A stretch of 64,000 nucleotides of DNA from Gemmata massiliana (GCF_901538265.1 NZ_LR593886.1:3803738-3867737); one strand, 5' to 3'. Positions 26,847 through 36,639 are shown, counted from the first letter of the stretch. The notes: generated by a model not told the origin, from the sequence alone. Numbers and translations are program-made.

Positions 26847-27591
26847 AAATTTCCCGGGAAACTACGGCTTCTTCGCGTCGCGTATTGTCAATACCATCTC
26901 GCTTGTCCTGCGGCATGCTGTTGTAAAGCGCGGCTACCTGTTTCGGGTGCGTGATGAGTTGCTCGACGATGAAGTTCAGCAGCCGGAACAAGAACATCAC
27001 CGTCGCTGGTTGGTCCTCTAATTTGACGAACCCGATGTGGACGGTCTGGTTTGAGAACACGCGGAGAGCGTCAGCTGCCTGTTGTTGAGTTCCAAGGGTT
27101 AGTTTCCTGTCCCTGACCAGTTCCGCAATCGCGTCGTTTGGCGACTTATTTGTGATGCCCAAATGGGGGAAGAGTTTTTCATAAGCCAGCCGCAGAAGCC
27201 CTCCAGCAGCTCGAGCTGACTTATCGAACACTTCACGCGCTTCCAAGTAATCCACTCTCACATCTTCCGGCATATCTGTAGTCGGCATTGGGGCCGACGA
27301 TGTGGTCGGATAAATCAGTTTTTCGTCTTTCCATACGCACCACTGTCGGCAGCACTCACACGCACTAAAAGTCACTCCGGTCGCATTCATAACCGCAAGT
27401 TGGCCTAGCTTAGGCTGGTTTGTTGGTATTTCTTGGCCCTGGGTGCGAAACCAGGTTTGGTGCGCTACGGCACCACATAAAGGGCATGGAAAAGAGTGTG
27501 ACATGAACGTGGCTACGCTTGCACGACCGCGACGGTGCCCTTGCGCTAGCAAGAGGGTTTCCGACGGGTCTACATCTCGGTTGTTATTCAT
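26833..27591 (-). CDS. DUF4145 domain protein
   Basis: The protein has 252 residues. The N-terminal part carries a zinc-ribbon (FPCPLCG...SACECC) near residues 34-80. The C-terminal part fits DUF4145: DVRVDYLEAREVFDKSARAAGGLLRLAYEKLF, then a KSPNDAIAELVRDRKL segment. DUF4145 occurs alone and fused to restriction subunits, and is often seen near defence genes. No defence partner is visible here beyond the small coupled frame downstream. The ATG at 27591 has an AGGAA ribosome site; an internal ATG at 27504 is an alternative. Confidence 0.75.
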   Translation of the reverse strand: MNNNRDVDPSETLLLAQGHRRGRASVATFMSHSFPCPLCGAVAHQTWFRTQGQEIPTNQPKLGQLAVMNATGVTFSACECCRQWCVWKDEKLIYPTTSSAPMPTTDMPEDVRVDYLEAREVFDKSARAAGGLLRLAYEKLFPHLGITNKSPNDAIAELVRDRKLTLGTQQQAADALRVFSNQTVHIGFVKLEDQPATVMFLFRLLNFIVEQLITHPKQVAALYNSMPQDKRDGIDNTRREEAVVSREIFGRT

Positions 27592-27795
27592 TGCCGTAAT
27601 TCCTAAATCGCTCGTGCCAACAATGAGACGATGTGTGCATTCGCACGGTTCGCGCTGGCGAATTGATTTTGCCTAATGAGATGATTTTACACGTGCATTT
27701 GTGTGGCCGGAAGACGAGCGTGTCCGCGGTAACCGGCACACTGACCCTTCAACACCGGAGGGGCGTCCCGTCGCTACCGTCACCTGGTTACCCCG

Positions 27796-29001
27796 CAGGG
27801 TTGGCGCACTATGAACCCGTGACGGCAGCCGCATTTACGTCTATATCGGGGTTGTTATGGAGGAACCCCGATGAGTATTCCGCTGCTGGCGGTGTTTGCG
27901 GATGTGCCAGACCCGCGCCGCGAAACGAAGAACAAGTTGCATGAGCTGGTGGATATCCTCACGTTGGCCACGTGTGCGGTGATCGCCGGGGCCGACGGGT
28001 GGGACCAGGTGGCCGCGTTCGGTCGGGCCAAGCAAACGTTGTTCGCCCCGTACCTGCGGTTGCCCCACGGGGTTCCGAGCCCGGACACGTTCGAGCGCGT
28101 GTTCGCCAAGCTGGACCCGGACGCGTTCGCGGACCGGTTCGGGCGCTGGATGGCAGCCGCATGCGAGAGTACCGGCCTGGTGCACGTGGCGATCGATGGT
28201 AAGAGCGCCCGGCGGTCCACCAAGAACACGTTCACCGGGTGCTTGCATCTGGTCGAGGCGTGGGCCGTGGAGAACCGGTTGATCCTGGGCCAGCGGTCCG
28301 TGCCCGAGGGCGGACACGAGATCACCACGGCCCCAGATCTGTTGGGCGCCCTGGATCTGACGGGCGCGGTGGTGACCGTCGACGCGGCCTTTTGCCAGAA
28401 GGAGTTGGTGTCCCAGATCCGCACCCAGGGCGGGCATTACGTGGTGTGCGTGAAGGGGAACCAGAAGGGGTTGCGCGGCGCGGTGGCGGAGGTGTTCGCG
28501 CGGGCCGGGGAGGACGCGTTCGCCGGGTGTGACATGGGGTCCGCGGTCGAGGACGGGCACGGGCGCGAGGAAGAGCGGTACGTGACGGTGGTTGAAGATC
28601 CGGAAGGGCTACCGAGCGGGTGGGCCGATGTTGGGGCCGTGGCCCTGGTGTGCCGGGAGCGGGTGGTGAACGGGAAGCCGAATGAGAGCACCGCCCATTA
28701 CTACCTCACCAGCTTGCGGATCGGGGCGGTCGAGCTGGCGGGGTACATCCGCAACCATTGGGGCATTGAGAACGGGCTCCATTGGTGTCTGGACATCGCG
28801 TTCCGGGAAGACGACAGCCGGGCTCGGGCCGGACACGCCGGGGCCAACCTGGGCATGATTCGCCGGGTTGCCCTGTCCCTGCTCCAGCGGGCGGACACCA
28901 AGGGCAGCATTCGTACTCGACGCATGAAGGCCGCCTGGGACGATCAATACCTGCTCAAAGTGCTTAAGATTCTGACGACTAAATGAAGTGCGCCGGCCCT
29001 G
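27796..29001 (+). mobile_element. ISAs1-family insertion sequence, copy 1 (1206 bp)
   Basis: Ends are imperfect inverted repeats: left CAGGGTTGGCGCACTA, right end complement CAGGGCCGGCGCACTT. A 10-bp target duplication GGTTACCCCG flanks it (27786-27795 and 29002-29011). It carries one transposase gene. It is the same length as copy 2 at 45115-46320 and nearly identical to it, so movement was recent. It sits in a stretch without intact genes. Confidence 0.95.
27871..28986 (+). CDS. ISAs1 family transposase
   Basis: The protein has 371 residues. It is a DDE transposase: N-terminal DPRRETKNKLHELVDILTLA, first Asp in VAIDGKSARRS, second in VVTVDAAFCQKE, and the Glu in the YIRNHWGIENGLHW block near the end. 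The frame is complete, so the element may be active. It differs from the copy 2 protein by one residue (Leu against Val in the DxLGALD segment). Confidence 0.96.
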   Translation: MSIPLLAVFADVPDPRRETKNKLHELVDILTLATCAVIAGADGWDQVAAFGRAKQTLFAPYLRLPHGVPSPDTFERVFAKLDPDAFADRFGRWMAAACESTGLVHVAIDGKSARRSTKNTFTGCLHLVEAWAVENRLILGQRSVPEGGHEITTAPDLLGALDLTGAVVTVDAAFCQKELVSQIRTQGGHYVVCVKGNQKGLRGAVAEVFARAGEDAFAGCDMGSAVEDGHGREEERYVTVVEDPEGLPSGWADVGAVALVCRERVVNGKPNESTAHYYLTSLRIGAVELAGYIRNHWGIENGLHWCLDIAFREDDSRARAGHAGANLGMIRRVALSLLQRADTKGSIRTRRMKAAWDDQYLLKVLKILTTK

Positions 29002-29011
29002 GGTTACCCCG

Positions 29012-29609
29012 TCAGCGCCGCCGCGCGCGGGTCGTCACACTGATGATCGGCTCGAACGCGACGTGACACACGTTCATCACACAGAATACGAAAGTCATTT
29101 TGTACACGGCGGTTAGCGGCGACACCACCTTGACCATCACCGCCGCGCTCCTCGCGCTGTTGCAGGTGGCATCCGAGGGCGAGTACCCGTAGTTGAGCTA
29201 CGGGCTCGGGTCGACCACATCGAAGATCGATGTGACCTGCCCCCACGACAGGGTGCCGTTCACGCTGTCGTTGTCCGGAACGGGCACGTTCAGCCGACGA
29301 CGGACGTGCCCTCGCTCAGCCCGCACGACGTGGGTGACGTGCTGAACTACTCCGGGGCGATGCCAACGACCGGTGACACGCTGGTATTTGGTGAGAGTCG
29401 GTGCCGAATAGTTTTCAAGTGTTTGTCGTAATCCGGGCGGGGATCGACTGTGTCGTCCGCTTGAATGCCGCCCCACCACGCCATCGTGAAGTACCGCATC
29501 GAGTTTCCACACCACTCACGAAGATGCCGCAGCGATTTGTTGTGCTTGCGGCTTACCTCGCAGTGTAGACGAAGATGCGTTTAGTTATGGCGCGCCATTA
29601 GGCGGGTGT
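29012..29609. other. Decayed or non-coding stretch beside IS copy 1
   Basis: No intact gene is seen in 598 bp. A short frame ending near 29193 (TAVSGDTTLTITAALLALLQ, then a stop) looks like the tail of a lost exported or surface protein, because its composition is protein-like but an upstream stop cuts it. The rest shows no RNA gene. With the 27592-27785 side, this makes a gene-poor patch of about 0.8 kb around the IS. Confidence 0.45.
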
Positions 29610-30197
29610 TTACAGGACGCCCTTCGTGGAGGGCACGCCACTCGCACGCGGGTCGGGTTCGACCGCGGCCCGCAGCGCGCGGGCGCACGCCTTGAAGATC
29701 GCTTCGACGATGTGGTGCGTGTTCCGCCCGTGGTGCAGCACGACGTGCAGGTTGAACAGCCCCGTCGAACTCGCCGCGCGCCAGAATTCCTCGGCCAGTT
29801 GCGACGAGAACGTGCCGAGCGTTTCGAGCGGTACGTCCGCGCGCCACACGAGGTACGGCCGGCCGCTCAGGTCGACCGCGGCCGTCGCCAGCGTGTCGTC
29901 CATCGGCAGCGTGCAGTCACCGAAGCGCCGGATGCCGGCCTTGTCGCCGAGCGCTTGCACGAGTGCCTTGCCGAAGCAAATGCCGACGTCCTCAACGGTG
30001 TGGTGGGCGTCGATGTGCGTATCGCCCTTGCACGTCACGGTGAGGTCGAACAGCCCGTGCTTCGCGATGTGCGTGAGCATGTGGTCGAAGAACCCGACGC
30101 CGGTCGCGAGCTTCGAGGCGCCGGTGCCGTCGAGGTTCAGCGTCAGGTCGATTTCCGTTTCGGCCGTTTTGCGTTCGATGCGTGCGGTGCGGGGCAT
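29610..30197 (-). CDS. hisB: Imidazoleglycerol-phosphate dehydratase
   Basis: The protein has 195 residues, the monofunctional form. It dehydrates imidazole glycerol phosphate in histidine synthesis and binds manganese through His-rich blocks. Visible are GVGFFDHMLTHIAKH, then DAHHTVEDVGICFG, an RPYLVW segment, and the second His block HHGRNTHHIVEAIFKA. The start at MPRTARIERK fits the family; a TTG upstream is an alternative. It follows hisC on the same strand after 47 bp. Confidence 0.96.
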   Translation of the reverse strand: MPRTARIERKTAETEIDLTLNLDGTGASKLATGVGFFDHMLTHIAKHGLFDLTVTCKGDTHIDAHHTVEDVGICFGKALVQALGDKAGIRRFGDCTLPMDDTLATAAVDLSGRPYLVWRADVPLETLGTFSSQLAEEFWRAASSTGLFNLHVVLHHGRNTHHIVEAIFKACARALRAAVEPDPRASGVPSTKGVL

Positions 30198-30244
30198 CTT
30201 CCGGGGTCTCAAGGCGTAAAGTCAGAAAGTCCCACGTCGAAGAG

Positions 30245-31309
30245 TCAGAGTATGGCTTTCAGCTCGCGGAGTAGGTTGTCGATTTCCGAGTCGGTGCCAA
30301 CAGAGACGCGCAGCCCGTCGTATGCGCCTTCGGGGGCGCCGAGCGGACCGGTTGGGTAGCTCATGTACCGCACCAGGATCTTTCGGCGCTTCAGTTCTTC
30401 GTAAATCGGCTTCACGGATCGGTCGGACCGCCGGCACCAAACGAAGTTCGAGTGACTCGGCGTCACGTCGAAGCCCTGTGCGGCGAGTTCTTGCGTCATG
30501 CGCGTGCGGGTGGCGATGATCTTCGCCCGCACTTCGCGGAAGTAGTCCTGGTCTTCGATCGCGGCGGTTGCGGCGGCGAGACTCAACACATCGCAGTTGT
30601 ACGAGTCCTTCACCTTCACCAGTTCGCGAACCAGTTCCGGCGCCGCGATCGCGAACCCGAACCGGATGCCCGCGAGCGAGTAGGACTTGCTCAGCGTCCG
30701 CGTGATGATGAGGTTCGGGGTGCTCGCGAGGAGTTCCAGTCCGCTCCAGGTTGTGAAGTCAGAATACGCTTCATCAAGGACCAGCGGCGTGGGCGCGAGA
30801 GTCTGCGCGAGCCGAACGATTGTCTCGGGATCGACGACCGTGCCCGAGGGGGAGTTTGGGTTCGGGAGGAACGTCAAGTCCGCGCCACGCGGCCAGGACT
30901 CGGCGAGCGCCCACGAGTCGGTGAACCGGTGCGCCTCGAACCGCGCGCCCTGAATTTCCGCGAGCGAGCGGTACAGGATGTAGCTCGGCGTCGCGGAGGC
31001 CATCAGCCCGTCTTCGGGGACGAAGGCGCGCGTGAGAATGGTGAGGATGTCGTCCGAGCCGTTCCCGATGAGGATGCTATCGGGGCTGACGTTCAGGACG
31101 CGGCCCGCGGCCCTGCGGAACGTGTCGCCGAGCGGCTGCGGGTACTTGCGGAGGCTGTTCGACGTCAGCGCCGCATGGATCGCCTCGAATACCCGCGGAC
31201 TCGGCGGGTACGGGTTCTCGTTCGTGTTGAGTTTGATGATGTCCGGGTCGTTGAGTTGCTCGCCCGGAACGTACCCGGCCATTGCGCGAATATTGGAGCG
31301 GACAGTCAT
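30245..31309 (-). CDS. hisC: Histidinol-phosphate aminotransferase
   Basis: The protein has 354 residues. It transaminates imidazole acetol phosphate with glutamate, using pyridoxal phosphate. The PLP lysine is in TRTLSKSYSLAGIRFGFAI. Other family blocks are LNTNENPYPPSP, GNGSDDILTIL, LPNPNSPSGT and LDEAYSDF. The ATG at 31309 is the family start; a long in-frame upstream extension is low-complexity and not used. It lies between hisD and hisB. Confidence 0.95.
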   Translation of the reverse strand: MTVRSNIRAMAGYVPGEQLNDPDIIKLNTNENPYPPSPRVFEAIHAALTSNSLRKYPQPLGDTFRRAAGRVLNVSPDSILIGNGSDDILTILTRAFVPEDGLMASATPSYILYRSLAEIQGARFEAHRFTDSWALAESWPRGADLTFLPNPNSPSGTVVDPETIVRLAQTLAPTPLVLDEAYSDFTTWSGLELLASTPNLIITRTLSKSYSLAGIRFGFAIAAPELVRELVKVKDSYNCDVLSLAAATAAIEDQDYFREVRAKIIATRTRMTQELAAQGFDVTPSHSNFVWCRRSDRSVKPIYEELKRRKILVRYMSYPTGPLGAPEGAYDGLRVSVGTDSEIDNLLRELKAIL

Positions 31310-31468
31310 AACAAACGGCCGGCGCGAGCCGGCTGGTGAGGCCCGCACGAGGCGGGGAATTGGTTCGTTAAGTGGGCTGCTTGGCCGACCGGAACTTCGG
31401 TCGGCGCCGCGAGCGTGAGGGTAGTGGAAGAGCGTCCCTCCGGCCGGTGTCAACCGGCCGTTCGCCCG

Positions 31469-32893
31469 TCACTTCTTCGCGGGAGCAACCGCCGGCACTT
31501 TGTCCGGTTTCGGCTTGGGGCGAGCCGCGGGGCCGTTGTCGTTGGCCCGCAGTTCGACGCTGGCCGCGTGTGCGGTCAAACCTTCTTTGTTCGCCAGGAA
31601 GATGACGTCGCTGGCGATGTCCTTCAACCCGTTGCGCGTGAACCGCAAGATGCTCGTGCGCTTCCGGAAGTCGTTGGTGTTCAGCCCGCTAGCGAACCGG
31701 GCGGTACCGCCCGTCGGGAGCACGTGTGACGGCCCGGCAGCGTAATCGCCCACTGCGACCGGGGTGAACGGCCCCAGGAACACGGCGCCGGCGCTTTCGA
31801 TGTCGTCGAGGATCGCGTCCGGGTCGCGCGTCTGAATGTGCAGGTGCTCGGGAGCAATCGCGTTCACGCAGTCGACGGCCGCAGCCTTGTTCGGGGCGAG
31901 AACGATCGCGCCGAAGCGTTCCAAACTGTCTTTGGCGAGATCCGCACGCGACAGTTTCGCGAGCCGCTTCGCGAGTGCGTCCTGGATCTCGTTCATGAGC
32001 GGCTCGTACCACGTCACCAGAACCGCAACTCCTGGCGAGTGTTCGGCTTGCGCGAGAAGGTCGAGTGCGACGTAGTCCGGGTGGGCGGAGTCATCCGCGA
32101 GAACCACGATCTCACTCGGTCCCGCGATGCAGTCGATCGCGACCTGGCCGAACACGTGCTTCTTGGCGAGCGCGACGTACTGGTTGCCCGGCCCGACGAT
32201 CATGTCGACCGGCTTCAGCCCTTCGACGCCATAAGCCATCGCCGCGATCGCCTGCGCACCGCCGAGCCGGTACACTTCGGTGATCCCGAGTTCGTGGCAC
32301 GTCGCGAGCATTTCGCGGTTGTACGCGCCGGTCGCGTTCGGGGGCATGCACACGATGATCTGCTCGCACCCCGCGACCTGCGCCGGGCACACGGTCATGA
32401 GCAGCGTGGACGGGTACGCCGCGGCCCCACCCGGGCAGTACACTCCGACGCGATTGAGCGCCCGGTACCGGACCTGGAGTTCGTGCTTGCCCGAAACGGG
32501 CATGACGGCGTCGCGCTGGAGCAATCCCGACTGGAATTGCATCACGTTGTAGCGGATTTGCCGGATGACTTCGAGGAAGTCGTCACCGACGTTCGCGTGG
32601 GCCTCGGCGAGTTCCGCGGGCTTGACGCGGAGCTGGTCGGGCTTCAGCTTTATGCCGTCGAAGAGTTCAGTGTAGTTGAGAGCCGCGGCGAGTCCCTTTT
32701 CGCGCACGTCGTTACAGATCCGCTCGACCGCACGAGCCGGCGGAAGCGCCTCACCAAAAACGGCCTGTGTTTTCTTCTTGCTGGCGGCCGAGACGACCTC
32801 GGTATCGGTGCGGAACTGGTCGCGAAGTTTGGCGATCTGAGCCGCGGCATTATTGGCTGTGAGATCGATCCGCCGCAGCTTAAGAGCGGGCAT
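31469..32893 (-). CDS. hisD: Histidinol dehydrogenase
   Basis: The protein has 474 residues, longer than the usual 430 because of a Pro/Lys tail (RPKPKPDKVPAVAPAKK). It oxidises histidinol to histidine in two NAD-dependent steps with a zinc ion. Family blocks include NRVGVYCPGGAAAYPSTLLM, GGAQAIAAMAYGVE, VGPGNQYVALAKK, CIAGPSEIVVLAD, then APEHLHIQT and GPSHVLPTGGTARF. It heads the hisD-hisC-hisB order on the minus strand, with a 159-bp gap to hisC. Confidence 0.96.
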   Translation of the reverse strand: MPALKLRRIDLTANNAAAQIAKLRDQFRTDTEVVSAASKKKTQAVFGEALPPARAVERICNDVREKGLAAALNYTELFDGIKLKPDQLRVKPAELAEAHANVGDDFLEVIRQIRYNVMQFQSGLLQRDAVMPVSGKHELQVRYRALNRVGVYCPGGAAAYPSTLLMTVCPAQVAGCEQIIVCMPPNATGAYNREMLATCHELGITEVYRLGGAQAIAAMAYGVEGLKPVDMIVGPGNQYVALAKKHVFGQVAIDCIAGPSEIVVLADDSAHPDYVALDLLAQAEHSPGVAVLVTWYEPLMNEIQDALAKRLAKLSRADLAKDSLERFGAIVLAPNKAAAVDCVNAIAPEHLHIQTRDPDAILDDIESAGAVFLGPFTPVAVGDYAAGPSHVLPTGGTARFASGLNTNDFRKRTSILRFTRNGLKDIASDVIFLANKEGLTAHAASVELRANDNGPAARPKPKPDKVPAVAPAKK

Positions 32894-33505
32894 CTGGTGA
32901 ACCTCACGGGGTGGCGCGGGAGGGACGCTCCCCGTCTGAGCGGAACTTCACAACACTACTAACCCGCACGAACGACGCGGCGGGTAAATCTTTCCTTCGT
33001 TATACGGCTATTGGGCTTATGTTACAAGGAACGGCCCCGGTTCGCACCCGGAGAGTGAATGTAAATTGTGCCGAGAATGCGGTTTGTGATGAATTTCCGA
33101 ATCTACTCAGGCGTGAGCTGAATCAATTAAAAATTAAAATGACAACTGTAGTATTTTCATAGACGCCGGCGATTGTTCGTGAGACAATGCCCCAACATTA
33201 AGGTTCCGAGTGGGCTGGGGTAGTACCCGTGAACCGGTTCCTTAACCCAACCGTAGCACCAGAAGAGTGACACCATTGGGGACATGACCGCGCCGGAGTG
33301 GGCGCGAGCAGAAAAACACCAATCGTCCTCAGTTCACAGCGTGCGTCAATCCGCACAGTTTTCCAGGGCGGGCCGGGAAAAACGCTGAAAGCGCATCGAA
33401 ACGCTTGCGTTTCGTCCCGATCGCGAGTCTACTGATGCTCGCCTATCCGGATCGCCCGCTCGACAACACGGACCGTCGCTCGCATCTCAGCCGCGGAGGC
33501 GGCAA
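32894..33505. other. Intergenic region, 612 bp, divergent hisD/phosphatase
   Basis: No gene is seen. An AT-rich part (about 33080-33165) probably holds a promoter. A long weak inverted repeat opens with TTAAGG near 33198 and closes with CCTTAA near 33245. A GGAGGCGG ribosome site lies just before the next gene. Confidence 0.45.
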
Positions 33506-34804
33506 ATGACCGTGGCACCCGATTTCTTCGATACCGAACCGCGCAACTGGCGTGCTCGTTTAGCCGTCAGTGTCGAGGTGATGCGCGAACTCAGCCGGTC
33601 CACCGACCCGCAGGAGATGTACGCGGTCTTCACGCGGCGTATCTCGCAACTGTTTCCCCTGAGTCGGCACCTCACCATCGCGCGACGCGGCTTGCACGAC
33701 CCCGAGTATCGCGTTGTGCGATACAGCATGTGGAAAGAGTCCGTCAATCCGTGGAAGGAGTCGCACCGGCTCCCGGTTCACCACGGGGGGATTTTCGCGC
33801 AACTGCTCTACGGAGATCAACCTCGCGTCATCGATAATCTGAACATCGAGCCCGACGACCCCGCGGCCGAATACCTCGCGGGTCAGCGATCGCTGCTCGC
33901 GATCCCGCACTTCGAGCACGGCGTCGCGTCGAGTATGGTCGTCATCACCCGAGACGACACCGCAACGTTCCCGCGCGAGCGCGTCGCCGACCTTGTGCTA
34001 CTCAGCAACCTGTTTGCCCGCGCGACTCAAACGGTCGTGCTGTCGCAAGCGGTGAAGGAAGCGTTCGACGGCCTCGATTACGAACTCCGCTCGATCGCGG
34101 AGATTCAAAAGTCGCTGCTTCCGGCCGAGAAGCCGAAGGTGCCGAATCTGGACGTCGCAGTCCACTACCAGACCGCGAAGCGGGCGGGCGGAGATTACTA
34201 CGACTTCTTCCCGCTCCCGAACGACCGGCTCGGGGTGCTGATCGCGGACGCGAGCGGGCACGGGGCGCCGGCCGCGGTGCTGATGGCCGTGGCCCACAGC
34301 ATCGCGCACACGCGGCCCGAACCCCCGCAAAGTCCGGGCGAGTTCCTCACGTACATGAACGCCCACCTGACTCGGCGCTACACCCGGCCGACGGGGAGTT
34401 TCATGACCGCGTTCTACGCGGTGTTCGACCCGACGAACGGCACACTCAGCTACGCCAGCGCCGGCCACAACCCGCCTCGATTGCTCCGCTGTGCCGACGG
34501 GTTCAAACTCGCGCTGAACCGCGCGCAGAAGCTCCCGCTCGGGATCAAGCCGGACGAAGTATACCTGGAGCAAACGCTTCCGCTCCTGCCGGGTGACCAA
34601 GTGGTGCTGTTCACCGACGGGGTGATCGAAGCCGTGAACACCGAGGGCGACGTGTTCGGCTCCGCTCGCATCGACGAAGAACTGGAAACGTGCCTCCCGA
34701 GTGCCGGTGCGCTACTCCGGGCGATCCTCGCATCGCACTCCCTCTTCACCGCAGGGACCACTGCGGCAGACGACCGAACCCTCGTCGTCGTGAAACGCAC
34801 GTAG
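33506..34804 (+). CDS. SpoIIE/RsbU-type PP2C phosphatase with N-terminal GAF-like domain
   Basis: The protein has 432 residues. Residues about 25-185 look like a GAF-type sensor. A helical linker (LRSIAEIQKSLLP) leads to the RsbU phosphatase: GGDYYDFFPLPNDRLGVLIADASGHGAPAAVLMA with metal-binding Asp residues, then SFMTAFYAVFDPTNGTLSYASAGHNPP and VVLFTDGVIEA. Such phosphatases dephosphorylate anti-sigma antagonists in partner-switch signalling. No anti-sigma gene is adjacent. The ligand of the sensor is unknown. Confidence 0.9.
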   Translation: MTVAPDFFDTEPRNWRARLAVSVEVMRELSRSTDPQEMYAVFTRRISQLFPLSRHLTIARRGLHDPEYRVVRYSMWKESVNPWKESHRLPVHHGGIFAQLLYGDQPRVIDNLNIEPDDPAAEYLAGQRSLLAIPHFEHGVASSMVVITRDDTATFPRERVADLVLLSNLFARATQTVVLSQAVKEAFDGLDYELRSIAEIQKSLLPAEKPKVPNLDVAVHYQTAKRAGGDYYDFFPLPNDRLGVLIADASGHGAPAAVLMAVAHSIAHTRPEPPQSPGEFLTYMNAHLTRRYTRPTGSFMTAFYAVFDPTNGTLSYASAGHNPPRLLRCADGFKLALNRAQKLPLGIKPDEVYLEQTLPLLPGDQVVLFTDGVIEAVNTEGDVFGSARIDEELETCLPSAGALLRAILASHSLFTAGTTAADDRTLVVVKRT

Positions 34805-35064
34805 TAACACGGCCGTTCCGTCGAGTCCCCGCCTTTGTCTTGTGGGTGGGGCGTCGCGCCACTGGCGCCTCCCGTTGGGAGGAATTTCCGGCTCTCTTAC
34901 CCTCGCACTCGCGGCAACAAAAGCCACCACCTCCCGGGGCGCCCACCCGTTGACACTCTCCTGAACACGCCGTAGTTGCACCTCGAAGGCACATCGGGGA
35001 TGATACCTCTCTCAAACAAAACACTGGTTCGGTTGTTGAAGACAACCACAACACTGGAGCGCCC

Positions 35065-35325
35065 ATGTCGAGCGATGATGACTCGGAAGGGGAGGTAACG
35101 CTCGCCCAGGGGCTGAAATACGGGCTGGGCTTGATCGCCATTGGGGTTGGGGTGTTCCTGGTGCTGACCATGATCGAGGGGTCCAGCCGGGGCGGGCGGG
35201 TCCACTGGCTGATCGCACTCCTCTACTACATCGGCGGGAAGTGGACGGCCGCCGGCCTCTTTTGGCTGGGCGGTGTCGTGTTCTTGGGGCTTGGGATTCG
35301 CGCGCAACTTCGGGACCGAGAGTGA
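35065..35325 (+). CDS. Small membrane protein, two predicted helices
   Basis: The protein has 86 residues. An acidic N-terminus (MSSDDDSEGE) precedes two hydrophobic helices: LKYGLGLIAIGVGVFLVLTM (about 18-37) and GLFWLGGVVFLGLGI (about 64-78). No family is recognised. It is a single gene; the region upstream (34805-35064) shows no other gene. Confidence 0.6.
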   Translation: MSSDDDSEGEVTLAQGLKYGLGLIAIGVGVFLVLTMIEGSSRGGRVHWLIALLYYIGGKWTAAGLFWLGGVVFLGLGIRAQLRDRE

Positions 35326-35601
35326 GGTGCCGTTGCGCGGGCGACTTTGGGGCCAAGGCCGCGAAACAAATACTGCTCTGGCAGCTCGTGCCGAACCCTT
35401 GCGACCGGTTGCGGACGAGGACACCGAGGCGCCGAACCCGGCACTCTACGGGCCCCACATAGCGCGGCGCCCGTTACCATTTGGCTCACTCCACGGGATG
35501 TGGGAGGTTTAAGAGCAGGGTTCGACGAGCCGCCCCGGTTCGCTTACAATCCGCGTGTCAGGCCCGCCTGTTCCTTTCCCGCACGCGGAGTTCCCCCAGT
35601 C

Positions 35602-36510
35602 ATGAAGAAGTTCACGCTCTTATTCGCCATCGCGACCCTCGTCGCGTTCGGCCCGGTCGCACGCGCCACGGCCGAAGACACGAAAAAAGCAACGGGCAAC
35701 AAGCGATTACTGCTCGTCACGCACTGCGGCGGGTTCCCGCACAGTTCGGTCTTTACCGCTGAGGAAGTGCTGAAGGCAATCGGCCCGAAGAACGGGTTCG
35801 ACGTGACGTGCTACCGGTTCACCGAAGACCCGGACCAGATCGTGAAGGACAAGGGCGTCGAGCGCACCGCGCTGGAAGCGTACAGCGACAAGTTCCGCGG
35901 CGCGACCAAGCAGCCGGTGGGCAAGGAGCACTGCGGGCGCATTAACAAGGAAACGCTGAAGAACTTCGACGTGGTGCTGTTCTTCACCACCGGGAACCCG
36001 GTCAACAAGCAGGAACTCGCGGATCTGCGCGAGTGGGTCAAGGCGGGCGGCGCGCTGGCAGGCACGCACTGTGCCACTGACACGCTGTACGGCGAGTCGG
36101 TCTACGGCGACCTGATCGGCGCGTACTTCCAGGGGCACCCGCCGGGGCTGCAGAAGATCAAGGTGAAGGTCGAGGACGCGAAGCACCCGGCCGCGGCCGG
36201 CTTCAAGGACGGGATGGACTACCAGGACGAGATGTACATCTTCAAGCCCGCCCCGTACTCGCGCGAGAAGCTGCACATCATCTTCAGCATCGAGGCAGAC
36301 TCGTTCAACCCGGGTAAGAACCTCGTCCGCCCGGACAACGATTACGCGATCTCGTGGTGCCGCGAGGAGGGGAAGGGCAAAGTGTTCTACACGTCGTTCG
36401 GGCACGACCCGAAGGTGTGGAAGGACGAAAAGTTCCAGCAGCACCTGTTCGGCGGGCTGAAGTGGTCGACCGGTGAGCTGAAGGGCGACGCCACGCCCAG
36501 CAAGAAGTAG
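35602..36510 (+). CDS. Exported ThuA-like domain protein
   Basis: The protein has 302 residues. A signal peptide (MKKFTLLFAIATLVAFGPVARATA) is followed by a ThuA-type class I glutamine amidotransferase-like fold: LLLVTHCGGFPHSSVFTAEEVL, FDVVLFFTTGNPVN, GALAGTHCATDTLY, and late ISWCREEGKGKVFYTSFGHD. ThuA proteins are linked to trehalose or sugar utilisation and are very common in planctomycetes, often next to dehydrogenases. Here it is solitary. The catalytic activity of the family is not settled. Confidence 0.87.
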   Translation: MKKFTLLFAIATLVAFGPVARATAEDTKKATGNKRLLLVTHCGGFPHSSVFTAEEVLKAIGPKNGFDVTCYRFTEDPDQIVKDKGVERTALEAYSDKFRGATKQPVGKEHCGRINKETLKNFDVVLFFTTGNPVNKQELADLREWVKAGGALAGTHCATDTLYGESVYGDLIGAYFQGHPPGLQKIKVKVEDAKHPAAAGFKDGMDYQDEMYIFKPAPYSREKLHIIFSIEADSFNPGKNLVRPDNDYAISWCREEGKGKVFYTSFGHDPKVWKDEKFQQHLFGGLKWSTGELKGDATPSKK

Positions 36511-36522
36511 TAGAACTGGCGC

Positions 36523-36593
36523 CCACCCGCTCGTTGACACTCGCGGTTCGCCAAAGGACTTCGGGCGAACCGCGAGTGTCAACGAGCGGGTGG
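36523..36593. repeat. 30-bp perfect inverted repeat, 11-base loop
   Basis: The left arm is 36523-36552 and the right arm is 36564-36593; all positions pair. It lies 12 bp after the ThuA stop and may end its transcript, although there is no T-tract. Part of the arm (CACCCGTTGACACTC-like) recurs near 34945-34960 in a shorter form, so it belongs to a repeat family. Confidence 0.88.
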
Positions 36594-36639
36594 AGGTTCG
36601 CGACTGGGAGACCTAAGCAGCCTCGTACCAACTCCCCGT

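Noticed and set aside
27841-28560. 239-residue minus-strand frame inside the IS
   Set aside because: It is the antisense of the transposase; it recurs identically in copy 2 only because the IS is duplicated.
29198-29515. 105-residue minus-strand frame beside IS copy 1
   Set aside because: Composition is not protein-like, there is no ribosome site, and no family is recognised; it is treated as decayed DNA.
33198-33250. Weak inverted repeat as a riboswitch or attenuator of hisD
   Set aside because: It is too far from hisD and has many mismatches; no His-rich leader peptide was found.
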